Assembly (NCBI GenBank): GCA_017893485.1
Contig: CM030366.1
Coordinates: 71,955,469-72,019,468, forward strand
Length of the DNA: 64,000 bases
From: Hemerocallis citrina
Taxonomy: Eukaryota; Streptophyta; Magnoliopsida; Asparagales; Asphodelaceae
Reading direction: 5' to 3'
Both the position numbers and the translations under genes were made by a program. The notes below the pieces were generated by a model. That model had not been told where the DNA came from. It made no database searches and saw only the letters and a program-made list of their open reading frames with translations. This document shows positions 46,171 through 56,696 of this stretch, piece by piece. The first letter of the stretch is position 1. Each line of letters begins with the position of its first letter.

Positions 46171-49100
46171 TGTAATACCCTGATTTTTCATTTAATGAAA
46201 AATTATTTATTTTGCACGTAGTGTGCACGTGCAATATTTTGGTTAATATTTTCATCAAGATGAGTAAAGATATTTCAATTTATGTTTTTAATTACTTTAT
46301 ACAAAAGCCTTATTTTAATTAGATAAAAAGCCTTTTTCTTAAAGCCCAAAATGTAAATTATTTATTTTATTTTAAAATAACTATTTTGGCCCATAAACTG
46401 AAGGCCATGGACTATATTTTTATACAACTTGTCACGTAGAATACAATTTAAAAGATTATTTTATTTTATACAAAAATTTAATGTACAATTTTGGTCCTAG
46501 TTGCATGCACGTGCACTACACGTACACGTGCAAAATGCATGCCTTATGCATGGCCGGTTGTGGACTTTTTTGGAGGGAATTCAAAAATTGTAATGGTTAT
46601 CATGGTGGTGGTTATTTAGATGTGGGTAGTTATTTCAACTCCTACTCTCATCCTAGCTCTCCATCCTACAACCAACTAATTGATCCTAGCCCTCCATTCT
46701 ATTAGATTTTTAGTATAAATACCCCCTCCCATGGCTAGTTATTTTGTGCTTAATATCCTTTCCAAACCTATAGTCTAATAGCATTATCTAGTAGTAGTTG
46801 TGAGTTAAAAGATTGAGTTGTGAGTGGGATTGTGCTTGCATTCCATCAAGGAGAGGAAGGCCGGCTATTCAAGGAGGAGCTCGGGTTGGTGCTTGTGGAG
46901 CTTGTGCGCGCATCATCTAGGAGGAGGTGCATCTCGTCGCAAAGGACTTTCGTTACTAATTGAGTTTTTCTCTCCATACAAGGTGGGTAAAATTTTTCCT
47001 ATTTCTAAAGTAGGAATGCATGCTAGTTTAATTAGAAAGAATGAAGCATGAAAATGATTAAGAAGAGCACACTTTAATTGGGAAATGACTTCTTGAATGA
47101 TTGAATTGTTGATATGCAAATTGTGTGAGTTCTACTATTAAAATTCAAGTGGTGTGTGATATGAATGTGGTTACAAATTATGTAGAGAAACTTTTGTTAG
47201 AATGATGCATGAAAAATATTAATAAGAGTACGCTCTTAACTGGAAAATTGACCTATGAATTGATTGGAATGTGGGTGTGCAATTGTATGTGATTTGATTA
47301 GTAAAAGTCTAAGTTGGTATGGATTAATTATAACCATGAATGTGTAATTGGCTAATAAAGAGATTAGTGACATTAATTGTGGAGAAATGTCGAAAAAGAA
47401 TTCCCTGATAAGTCGACTTGTGACCTTGTAAGTCGACTTATGTCCTCATTTAAGTCGACTTATGCTTTTATAAGTCAACTTCTTGCTTAACTTATTTTCT
47501 TAAAATCATGGATGTTTCCCCCTGGACAGTCGACTTACTACAGTATAAGTCGACTGGTGCTGATGAATTTTTATAAACTTGAATGTTCTATTTTTCTAAA
47601 AATATATGGGACTTTATAAAGATAATTTGGGAATTATTGCATGAAACAAAATGTGATTTGAGAATAAAAGGTGTAATTAGAACTATGATTTGATATGTGT
47701 ATTTTTGGGAAAATTATACCTTGCAAAAGGAACTGGAAATGAAGAAGATTAATATAGTAAAGATTGAAGTGATATTATGTGACAGATGTATGAAAAATAT
47801 GAATTGTGAATATTCGTTAGTATTTCTCATTTTGAGAATAATGTGACAACTATGAAATGAAAATTATTCTCGTTGGAGAATAGTGCGACAAATTATGATG
47901 TGTGAATAGAATGAAGGAATGATTCCTTAATTTGAGATTTTAACCTGTTCAGTCGACCGAATGTATGTAACAGTCGACTGTATTGAACAAGAGAAATTAC
48001 ATAATTGCACTCTGCAGAACAGCCGACTGTGTCGAACGACAGTCGACTGCCCTGTAAATGATAATTGAGATTTTGAACGCTGTGGAACAGCCGACTGACC
48101 ATATGCAGCAGTCGACTCTTCCAAGCGATTATTGAAGAACTTTATTTTGACTGAACAAGTCGACTGGATGAGCTCCAAGTCGACTGTTCAGAAGTACTTT
48201 TGGTATATCAGAAATTCTATGATTTGTTATGAATCTTATGTTGATTATTGGTTATGACAGTAAATTCGATTTGTCTTTGCGTGAATTTGCATGAAGTGAA
48301 TCATTTATTAGAACTTGTCAAAGTTGTATGAATGTGAAAACTATGAACATGGAAAAAGAAATCTATTATGAATATGAAAAATGAACTTATGAGCTAGTAA
48401 CGCTCAATGTTAGTAATTGTGAATTGGAATTGAAATGAAAGAGTAGCTAAGTCTCCCCCGGCATCTGGAAAGAAATGAAATGAATATTGAAAAGAAAGAC
48501 CAAGGTTGGTCATGTTGAAATGAATGAATAAGTCCGGTTTAGTGGAGAGGCTAACTCTAGAGATTTGATTTTGTTCATGATTCCAAATAAACTAAGGACT
48601 AGTACATAGTGAAGATGTGATGAAAGTAAGAGAAAAACATTGAGTATGAGGGCCATTGGGTAGCGGCGAGAGCGTATCCCAGGAATTCCCATGATGAGTC
48701 TGGGTGAGGATGCTGCTCCAGAGTACCGTCCCGGTGGCGACGCTAGTGGGATGTTTGAAGACTACGGGTGGTGTCATGTCTATGGTGAGAGCTGAATTAC
48801 CACAGGATGTCTGCATGATGAGTCATGTCAACGATGTGATTCCCTCCAGAGTGCCTAGACATGAGTTCGTAGGTCAGAAAACATCTAGGATACTTACCGT
48901 AGTTACAGTAGTAGATTAAGTCATGGCGAGGGATTGAACCCTACAAAGATGAAGTACGATTAAGAGGCTTGCCCTCGGACCTATGTAGTATGGGATGCAT
49001 AGAATCCGAACAAGTGTGCATTAGTGTCATGTAACATAAATAATTGCATTAAGGACTAAGTGCACAAACACAACACGACATCAATAGGGTAGTCCCTTTA

Positions 49101-49468
49101 GTTGTAATGTGACAAGTTTGTGTTTGCTAAATATGGAAAATTAAGTTATACTATTTCCGGCATAGAGAGGATGGCCGTGTATAATGATCGTCGGTTGAAT
49201 AAACTGACGTACCCACAGTCTTATATGCAGGTAAATGACATGTTAAAGATTAAAGAGGAATGGATGCTTAAAGATTATACAATGTTGTTGTACCTTTAAT
49301 TAAATTGTTGTAATTTTTACTTCCGCTGTGCAAATGAAATGTGTAATATTGATGTAAACTCTGATGTAAAGTGAAAAGTTTAAATTCCTTGTAAAATTGT
49401 ACTAAAAGAAGCGGAAAGATCCTGTAGAACATCTCGAATTCAGTGTATTTGGGATTCGGGGCGTTACA
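46171..49468 (+). repeat. 3' LTR of inner chromovirus
   Basis: Same length as the 5' LTR (3,298 bp) with about 1% substitutions. TATA at 46714-46721, GTCGAC cluster at 47410-48189. Confidence 0.97.
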
Positions 49469-50130
49469 AGCCCAAACTTCATCAGTGGCAACAAGGGCAG
49501 GAGCAAAGAGACTGAGTCGAGTAAACTCTGTTGCATACTCGTCCACGGAACGGTTTCCCTGATGAAGACAATGCTCAAATTAATACTGTCACAAGTGAAG
49601 TAGGCAACAACAAATGATATTTAAGAATACTATCTAGTTGACCTGAGTTAGAGAAACAAATTGTCGCTCCATCTCTGCCTTAGTGACACTGGGAATGAAC
49701 TTCGCCATGAAGCTCTCAGAGAAAGCGGCCCACTCAATGGGTCACGCCATCCTCTCGAATTCAACTCGCCACCAGATGTGAGCGAGATCCACCAATTGGA
49801 TGCGAACCACATCCACACGATCCGCCTCGGCAACACGAGCGGCGATCAGCAGTTGCTCCGTCTGGATTAGCCATTGCTCGGCCTCCAACGGTGACTCGGT
49901 ACCCGAAAACTTATTCGGTGCAGCCTCATGAAATCCGCTACTGTACAAGGCCTAGGTGGCAGAGGCCCAGGTGCAGGTCCAGTGGTAGGTCCATTGGCTG
50001 CCAAAGTGGCTCTGATCAGCTCATTGTGCTCCTGCTGAAGAGTCATCATCTGCTGAATCGTCTAGAGAATGGCAGCGTTGTCCGGCTGCTCATCCCTCAG
50101 GCGAGAAGAAGAACTCCCGCAAGCTATAGC
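49469..50130 (-). pseudogene. Outer chromovirus gag, 5' half
   Basis: Minus-strand text begins after the leader intron-like sequence: RLRDEQPDNAAIL then a stop, QQMMTLQQEHNELIRATLAA, then KFSGTESPLEAEQWLIQTEQ, LVDLAHIWWRVEF, FMAKFIPSV, RQFVSLTQ, and after a second intron-like sequence, NRSVDEYATEFTRLSLFAPA. A one-base frameshift lies near 49920. No ATG is found at the expected start (an ATA sits there). Continues at 37651 beyond the inner element. Confidence 0.85.
49559..49642 (-). other. Intron-like sequence inside outer gag
   Basis: Donor AACTCAG|GTCAAC and acceptor TTCATCAG|GGAAAC, 84 bp, AT-rich, with stops in frame. Its removal joins SLTQ to GNRSVDEY, which is how plant gypsy gag normally reads at this place (the inner element reads SLQQGGMSV without a gap). 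Confidence 0.6.
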
Positions 50131-50312
50131 CTGAAACACCAGCAAATATGGTCAGTACCCAGATGATATGTTGGTTATTATACATGAATTCATGTGATCA
50201 TCGTGGTGTACACATTACTGAGTTAACCCGGCTAGAACCAAACTCGACTAATATATCAATCAAAGCCAACCCTAAAAAAGAAAGTCATGCTTGATTTATA
50301 TATTACTCAAAC
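50131..50312 (-). other. Leader intron-like sequence between PBS and gag of outer chromovirus
   Basis: Donor GCCACAG|GTTTGAG lies immediately after the primer-binding site, and acceptor GGTGTTTCAG|GCTATAG immediately before gag; 182 bp, AT-rich. Both borders are good plant splice sites. The PBS itself stays in the exon. Confidence 0.5.
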
Positions 50313-50315
50313 CTG

Positions 50316-50328
50316 TGGCTCTGATACC
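50316..50328 (-). other. Primer-binding site of outer chromovirus
   Basis: Minus-strand TGGTATCAGAGCC, about a dozen bases from the end of the right-hand (5') LTR. Confidence 0.88.
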
Positions 50329-50339
50329 ACTGAAAACCC

Positions 50340-53300
50340 TGTCACGCCTAGCTTCCCAAGATACGAAATACGAGTATGTAACGTAAGCCCAGCGAATGAT
50401 GTAAACACCATTCATAAGCTGTACCAGACTAACTCAATAATATGCAACAACAAATACAACCACGCAGGAAGAAATAGTCATATGAATCAAGATAACTTCA
50501 ATAATAGATGAAATAATCCAACAATAATAATATCCAACATAAGAAAATCCAACATCTGGGAAAAACAAACTCCGAGAACATAAGTCCAAAACAAAATACA
50601 AGTCATAACAATGTTCAAAACAATAAACTAGCAAGAAAGTAAATTAAGCAGCGAAGATCAGCTCCATCTTTAGAATCGTTGCTCACCAATTCCTTATGGT
50701 ATAACTCCTTCAGTACCTGTAAATACTTGATCTAAAAAGAAAGAAAAGAGCACCCTTAGAGTAAGTTGTGGGCAGCAAGTAGAGAAAAACAAAGGATAAT
50801 GGAAACATGATATTAAAGGAAAGGATATGATCAAAGTCAAATAGCAAAGCAAAGAGCAGGCAATAGTATCAAATGTCTATGTTTAATCAGTTATATACAG
50901 AAATCAAGCATGAGATGATAAATGCAAGTTATTAATCATTTTATTAGCCTATCTAGTGTATGTACTATTGCATTCCATACTACAGATTCGGCGCAAATAC
51001 ATAGTGTACGCTTTAGACTGATGGTGAATTCACGGTTCTTGTACTCGGCCCAGTAATCAGTGTTTAATGTTCAGTGTTAGTGTTTATCAGGCAGGGTTTT
51101 TTGGTCATACAGTACATGTCAATACAGTAGGGCCCGACCGAATACAGTCTCCGATTGTTCACTACCAAATCATCCCATATTACCCCGGCTTGTTATCATT
51201 TTATTTCATCCTATGTGAGCATGCAAGATGGTGACATTGTTGTATGATACTAAGTGTGGCTATTTCTATACGTTACAGACAAAGCATGAAGCAAACAAGT
51301 CAATTACATACAATTTACAAAATGAGGACAGCATGACCTTGCTGTACCAAAACATGGATTAATGTCACTACGAAATAGCAAATCTGGATCCGTCGAAACT
51401 TCTAGAAACTAGACTTCCACACGGTTCCAACGAATATATTTAAGACACATTAAAGATACAAAAACTAGGGTGACAACACTATTCGGTTCAGATTTTATGT
51501 TTAGTTAGCATGATGTACTCTGTGTTCACCTATTTGTTTCAGGTCAGAAAATTCATCAAATTAATCTATAAAAATTTTGGGGCATTCCTACACATATCTA
51601 GGTTCAGCCTAATTTATTTCAGATTTTTATTTTACTGTTAGCATGGCCAATTAAATTATAGAACAGCAAGACATGCATGCATTTGTGAATCTGCAAGTTC
51701 TAACACAGCTGTACTAAAATGATGATATCTAACAAACCACACATCGGAATCCAAATCCGCAAAAAGGGTAGTAAACTAGACATCAGAGGATAAATTTTAT
51801 GTTTAGAAAGTTATTTCAAAATATGACAGAAACATAGATGAAAGTCTGATTCAAAATGGAACACACTGCACTCCAGATATTATCTTAACATAAATGGCCA
51901 ACGATTAAATCATACGATCATATTAGTCAAAGTGTCAATAGATGTTTAACATGCAAAATTTCAGTTTTTAGATGTAATATCACAGGCATGGTAGTCAGTC
52001 AAACTCAGTCTAACAGTTACAGTTTATCAAACAAGTCGATAGCATGGATCTAGTTAATTTCATGTAATTGTGCATGTCCAAGGTACAACATGGACTAGGT
52101 TTTTGATCAAAAACCTAGTGGCACGATGTTAAGAATATGTTGGGTTAACTCGTGTAAACCCTCAATAGACTTAACGGAATTGTCAGTAGTAGTATGATAA
52201 CGAAAGGGACTGGATCTACTTGCAGAGATCAAATAAACTTGAACAAAACAAAAAAAATGGTTCAAGGAGAGACTTACCTGGTAGATTGCAGATTCAAATA
52301 ATAAAGAATAATGGGATCGGAATCCCGGGCGAAGATCCACACGATCACGAGCGAATCACGTGCAAAACACCAACGGCAACACCAAACAGCAACCAACAGC
52401 AAGAGCAATCAGCAAGCACACACACAGCGGATCAGGGCAAAACAGCACACAGCAAAACCGAGATCTCGTGTGCCAAAATAGCAAACGGTGAAAACGGCCA
52501 ATCCTTTATCTTCTTCAACCTTTCGACAAAGAGTGAGAAAGAACGGGCGGGGACTTCGGCATCGCTGGTGGTGGCGCGGCACTGCAGCGGCGACGACTGC
52601 AACACCAAGCAAGGCAACGGCTGCGGTTGGGAAGCGATGACAACGGCGACAGTGACGGCGACGTGAGCTCTATTTTCTGCTCAAAAATAGGGGAGAACGA
52701 CGACGGCAAGAACTGGGCTTGGACGGCAACTGCGATGCTAGGGGATCTACGGTGGTTAAAGGGGATGCACGGCTAGGATCACGGTGGCAAGGCGAGGATG
52801 GGGGTGTTCGGCAATGGAGCTATGGGTGCTCGGAGATGGGTTAGGGCGGTGGACGACGAAGATGAGGATGGGGAAGATGATCGGAGGGCGACGAGGTGAA
52901 GGGGACGATGATGAGGGGATGGTGATGATGGTGGTGGTCGGAGGTGGCAAGGGTCTCGGCAAGGGGAGATGGCAATGGGTTTGGGTTCGGTCTGGGGTAA
53001 AACAGAGAGAGAGAGGTCGGGGAGAGAGTGGGAGCGGTGGAGAGAGAGAGAGAGTAGAATAATTAGGGTTTAATTAATTGGGTATTTATAGGAGATCAAG
53101 ATTTTGGGTTTTGGATTATGGTTTAGTGGGTTTTGGGTATCGGTTTTGGCTCCAAAAAGAGACAAACAAGCATAAAACAAAGAGATTAACATAAAGCAGA
53201 ACAAATCAAACTCAAAATAGGAAGAGCAAAATTTTGCGAATGAACCAAAAATAGCAAAATCTCAACCAAGAGCACAGAACCAACAAGAGAAAAATAAAGA

Positions 53301-53398
53301 GCCCAAGAGAAAGCAAGAATATAATATAATAAAAGAATCCAGATACAATAATCAAGGAAAGAAATAAAAATACAATATAATCCAAAATAGGGGTTACA
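50340..53398 (-). repeat. 5' LTR of outer chromovirus
   Basis: Partner of 29339-32381, slightly longer (3,059 bp) with small indels. TATA at 53091-53082 on the minus strand. More diverged from its partner than the inner LTRs are from each other. Confidence 0.9.
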
Positions 53399-53582
53399 GT
53401 CAATCTTACAAAAACGATCTAATTTTTCTTTTGCCCTTGTGGATGAAAAGTATTAGATCACGCAATCATCGTAAGTTTTAAGGTGCAGTACCCTAATCTA
53501 CCATGCTGATTGGGGGAAAAAGAGTGACTTGATGCTTACCATATACAATATTGAGTCAATACTCACTAGGTGGAGAGGAAAT

Positions 53583-54960
53583 TTAGGGGTGGCAATCTAG
53601 TCGGTTCGACCCACGACCCACCATGCTCAACCCGACCTGCCTAGACCCGATTCAGATTTGGGTTCAGGTCGAACCCAAAACCCTAACAGGTGGACCCAGG
53701 TTGAAAAAAAGTGGGTTTCGACCCGTTGAACCCGGCTCGTTGACCCGTTGACTTGGTCGAACCTGCTCAAGACCCACCCACGAACCCACGATTTTCGACT
53801 TGTTGGACCTGAACGGGTCGAACGATCGACCTGCGCGTACGAAGAGTTTAATTGAAATGTTTGTTACTTTTCTAGAAGATGAATCTGAAAATGATTGTAA
53901 TAAATTTGTAGTTAAATTTGAATCGATATTGAACAACTTATATGATTATTATGATAGAACTTTCGCATCTAGTAGTACAACTAGTGTGGTTACTTATTCT
54001 TCTTCTACTTCTAGAGGTAAGGGTAAGAGTAAATTAGAAGATATCACTACTAATTTACATGCTCGTATTCAATCAAAAAAACCTAGTTCTAACCAACCTA
54101 ATGAATTAAATTGGTATATTCAACAAGATAGTGAGAGTTCTAGTACTAAACTTGATGTGCCATAATGGTGGAAAGAACATGAATCTCTTTTTCCTATTCT
54201 TAAACATATGGCTAAAGGTTTACTAACTCCTCTTGTCTCCACAGTTATTTCAGAAAATATTTTTTTCTACAAGTGGTAGAGTTCTAACAGATTACAGGAA
54301 TCGCTTGAAGCCGGATTCGTTGGATATACTCGTGTGCACCGAAGATTTGATGAAGGCTAAAGACAGGAATCAAGGAAAAGCGGCATCTATATCAACAAGT
54401 GAAAGCAATTCGCCTGAAGTCCAACAACAAGAGTAGTGAATTTAGGGCGATGAGATCCTAGATTTAGGTTAAGTAGAGGTGCACAACAATAGTCCAATGC
54501 CATCTCTTCAATCTAACTCTAGGCTATCTCGAACTCTAAATTATCCTCTTAAACATGTAATTTAAGGAATTTGTATTTTTTATTTTGGTATTTTTAACTT
54601 GTATTTGACTAGTATGTAAAAATAATTGTAAAAATTTCATAGAAGTTGAAATGAATAATATATACAATTTTGTTTAAATCCTAATCTCTTTTATACTTGT
54701 TGTACAATTTTTGTTTATTTATTTTAGAAGTATAAAAAAAACCAAAACAAAAAAACAAAAAAACAAAAAAAATAACGAGCCAACCTGTAGACCCACCCGG
54801 CCCACCCGGGTTCAACCTGATTGTGTTCACGGGTCGACCGAGTCGGTTTTCTGCTTCCCAACCTGGCCCGGTCCGGCCGGCTGTTGGCCCAACCCGAAAC
54901 CGGGTCAAACCCGAATGGGCCCGGTCCCGCCTGGCCCGGTGGACCCAATTGCCATCGCTA
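53583..54960 (+). mobile_element. Internally deleted hAT transposon
   Basis: Ends TAGGGGTGGCAATC at the left and, inverted, TAGCGATGGCAATT at the right, typical of plant hAT elements; subterminal DNA is full of ACCCG/CGGGT motifs. Flanking octamers GAGGAAAT and CTGGAAAT agree at 6 of 8. Carries only the C-terminal part of a transposase. Confidence 0.75.
53830..54436 (+). pseudogene. hAT transposase C-terminal remnant
   Basis: Text such as WYIQQDSESSSTKLDVP, WWKEHESLFPILKHMAKGLL, then in a shifted frame STSGRVLTDYRNRLKPDSLD and LVCTEDLMKA matches the hAT dimerisation domain. Interrupted by a stop after KLDVP and a frameshift at the ISENIFF region. The DDE catalytic part is absent. Confidence 0.8.
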
Positions 54961-55814
54961 CTGGAAATTGTTTGTCCTTGGTAGTTAGGGTCTCCATCAT
55001 TAATATGGTGCTTTTATGTCTGCTATGTCAGTAAGTCCTTCCTCGAGTTACCAAACTGAGTAATTCCAAGAATTTATAAAATTGGAAGTGCCGAATGAGT
55101 CGAGAGGTGGATAACACCCGATCGGATGGGAATCGGGATAAAGTGAGTATGCTCAAAGCTCATTATGGTTTGGGCATAACCGACAAAAATAAAGTGCGGG
55201 TAAGAAAATAATATACACACCAGACATAAATACTCTCACCAGAGATGCTTTTGGATGGTCCATTCTAAGGTTTGGAATCAAATTGTGGTGAGAGCCGTAT
55301 TATGAAAAGTAGCCCAATTCAAATCGTTTGAATTTTCAATCTAAAAAATTGTCAGTTTTTCTTTCCTTGCTATTTAAACTCACACAAGACAGGATTGAGA
55401 GCCACAACAAGAACCACACATATAAAAATAATAATGGTTTCAATTAAAATCACCTTAATTAGGAAAAAAAAAAGATACTGGAGGTCCGATGTCTTTCCTC
55501 CTACGGCATACTAAAAATTAATTCTCAGCAACTAAAATGTGCGATCTGTATCGGGTATGAAACAACATGTATACTTTTGGAGCATGACATGTGTAACAAC
55601 CAGGGCTGGCCCCAAGCCTGTGCAACCTGTGTGGTTGAACAGGCCCAGTAATAATGAAGGCCCAAAAATTCTTGATCTTCACATCTTATTAAAAATTGGC
55701 TTGAGTTCCTCAAAGAAAACTTTACAATAAAAAGAGCAAAACCTGCATAGAGTTTCTAAAAAAACTCTTGATCTTCCTATCTATTTTCCTATCTATGTTC
55801 AACTCTTCAAGAAA

Positions 55815-55883
<69 letters not shown>

Positions 55884-55893
55884 TAGAGAAAGC
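54961..55893. other. Unique stretch with (CT)n(CA)n microsatellite
   Basis: No gene seen. A CT run followed by a CA run occupies about 55819-55881. A CAGGGCTGGCCCCAAGCC stretch at 55602 resembles one hAT-type end, but no matching second end was found. Confidence 0.5.
55819..55881. repeat. (TC)n(AC)n compound microsatellite
   Basis: TC dinucleotides followed by AC dinucleotides, just outside the first copia LTR. Confidence 0.92.
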
Positions 55894-56655
55894 TGTTAGG
55901 ATTGTGTCTTGTATACTCGTTGTTAAGATTAGAAGAAGGTAAGATGAAGTACGGAGGTCGAACCGTCGAAGTGAGTAGAAGGAAAAACAGCAGCAGCAAG
56001 GTGCAGGCATAGTTGCTATCGACTGTCCCAAGTTGCGGTCGACCGCACCCCCCGACCGCTCTTACTACATGGAATGTCAAAAAGTGGTACGGTCGACTGG
56101 TCTTGTTGGACGATCGACCGCCCGTGGCGCTGTGTTCGTTTTGGGCCTCGATTTGTTAGCTCGTTTCAGCCCAATCTTCATCTCCAAATTAGATCGTACG
56201 ACTCCTATTCAGTTCTTTTTCAGGTTATATCAGAGGATTGAGAATCAAGATTAAACCTAAGTTTCTATCTATTCTTTTATATATATTGTAAACTCCTCCA
56301 ATATGAGAGGGAGTACTTCATAGATTCGTTTCTCCATTGCAAAGAGATGCTCGAGAGTGAGACAGTTCTTGGTGACTGAGTTTAATTCCTTGTATTGAGT
56401 GAATCAATAACTGCTTGTAATCTCTTCTAGTTGAATATCAGATCTCTCTATATTTCCCCCCGGATTAAGCAAAAGCTAACTGGAATAAGTCATCGGTGTG
56501 TTTGTGTTAGTTTGGTGGATCTACATGCTTGCTCAATTTATCTGTCTCATCTACTTCGACTTTCTCATTGCTCTATTAGTTCCGTTGTGACAACGGGCAT
56601 TGGTTGACGCCCCAATCCTATCAATTTTTTTTTATTATTCCGGTTAGCCCCAACA
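55894..56655 (+). repeat. 5' LTR of copia A
   Basis: Shares with 59199-59533 the text GGATTGTGTCTTGTATACTC and a GC-rich block with GCGGTCGACCGC (56035-56046) and related palindromes. Ends in CA before the PBS. Confidence 0.85.
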
Positions 56656-56696
56656 ACTGGTATCAGAGCTTCAGGTTGCCGAGTCTCTTGGTTAAG

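Larger units (their letters stand above)
37652..49468 (+). mobile_element. Inner Del/Tekay-like chromovirus (younger), complete with TSD
   Basis: An 11,817 bp element: LTRs 37652-40949 and 46171-49468 (both 3,298 bp, TGTAATACCC ... GCGTTACA), primer-binding site at 40953, gag, pol, and a purine tract at about 46157-46170. Perfect AGCCC duplications flank it (37647-37651, 49469-49473). I count only about 25-30 single-base LTR differences and no net length change, i.e. about 1%, so insertion is recent compared with its host element. Pol is intact; gag carries stops. Confidence 0.97.
29339..53398 (-). mobile_element. Outer Del/Tekay-like chromovirus (older), split by two later insertions
   Basis: LTRs of about 3.05 kb bound a minus-strand gag-pol. 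Internal order on the minus strand: primer-binding site (50316-50328, complement of the initiator Met tRNA end), gag, protease, RT, RNase H, integrase, chromodomain, purine tract, 3' LTR. A TRIM (33558-34730) interrupts integrase and a second chromovirus (37652-49468) interrupts gag. LTRs differ by roughly 5-8% by eye over sampled stretches. Flanking pentamers GGTAA and GTCAA match at only 3 of 5, consistent with age. Clade assigned from long LTRs and the C-terminal chromodomain. Confidence 0.9.

Noticed and set aside
55602..55700. CAGGGCTGGCCCC start suggesting another hAT element
   Set aside because: No inverted partner end or 8-bp duplication could be found nearby.
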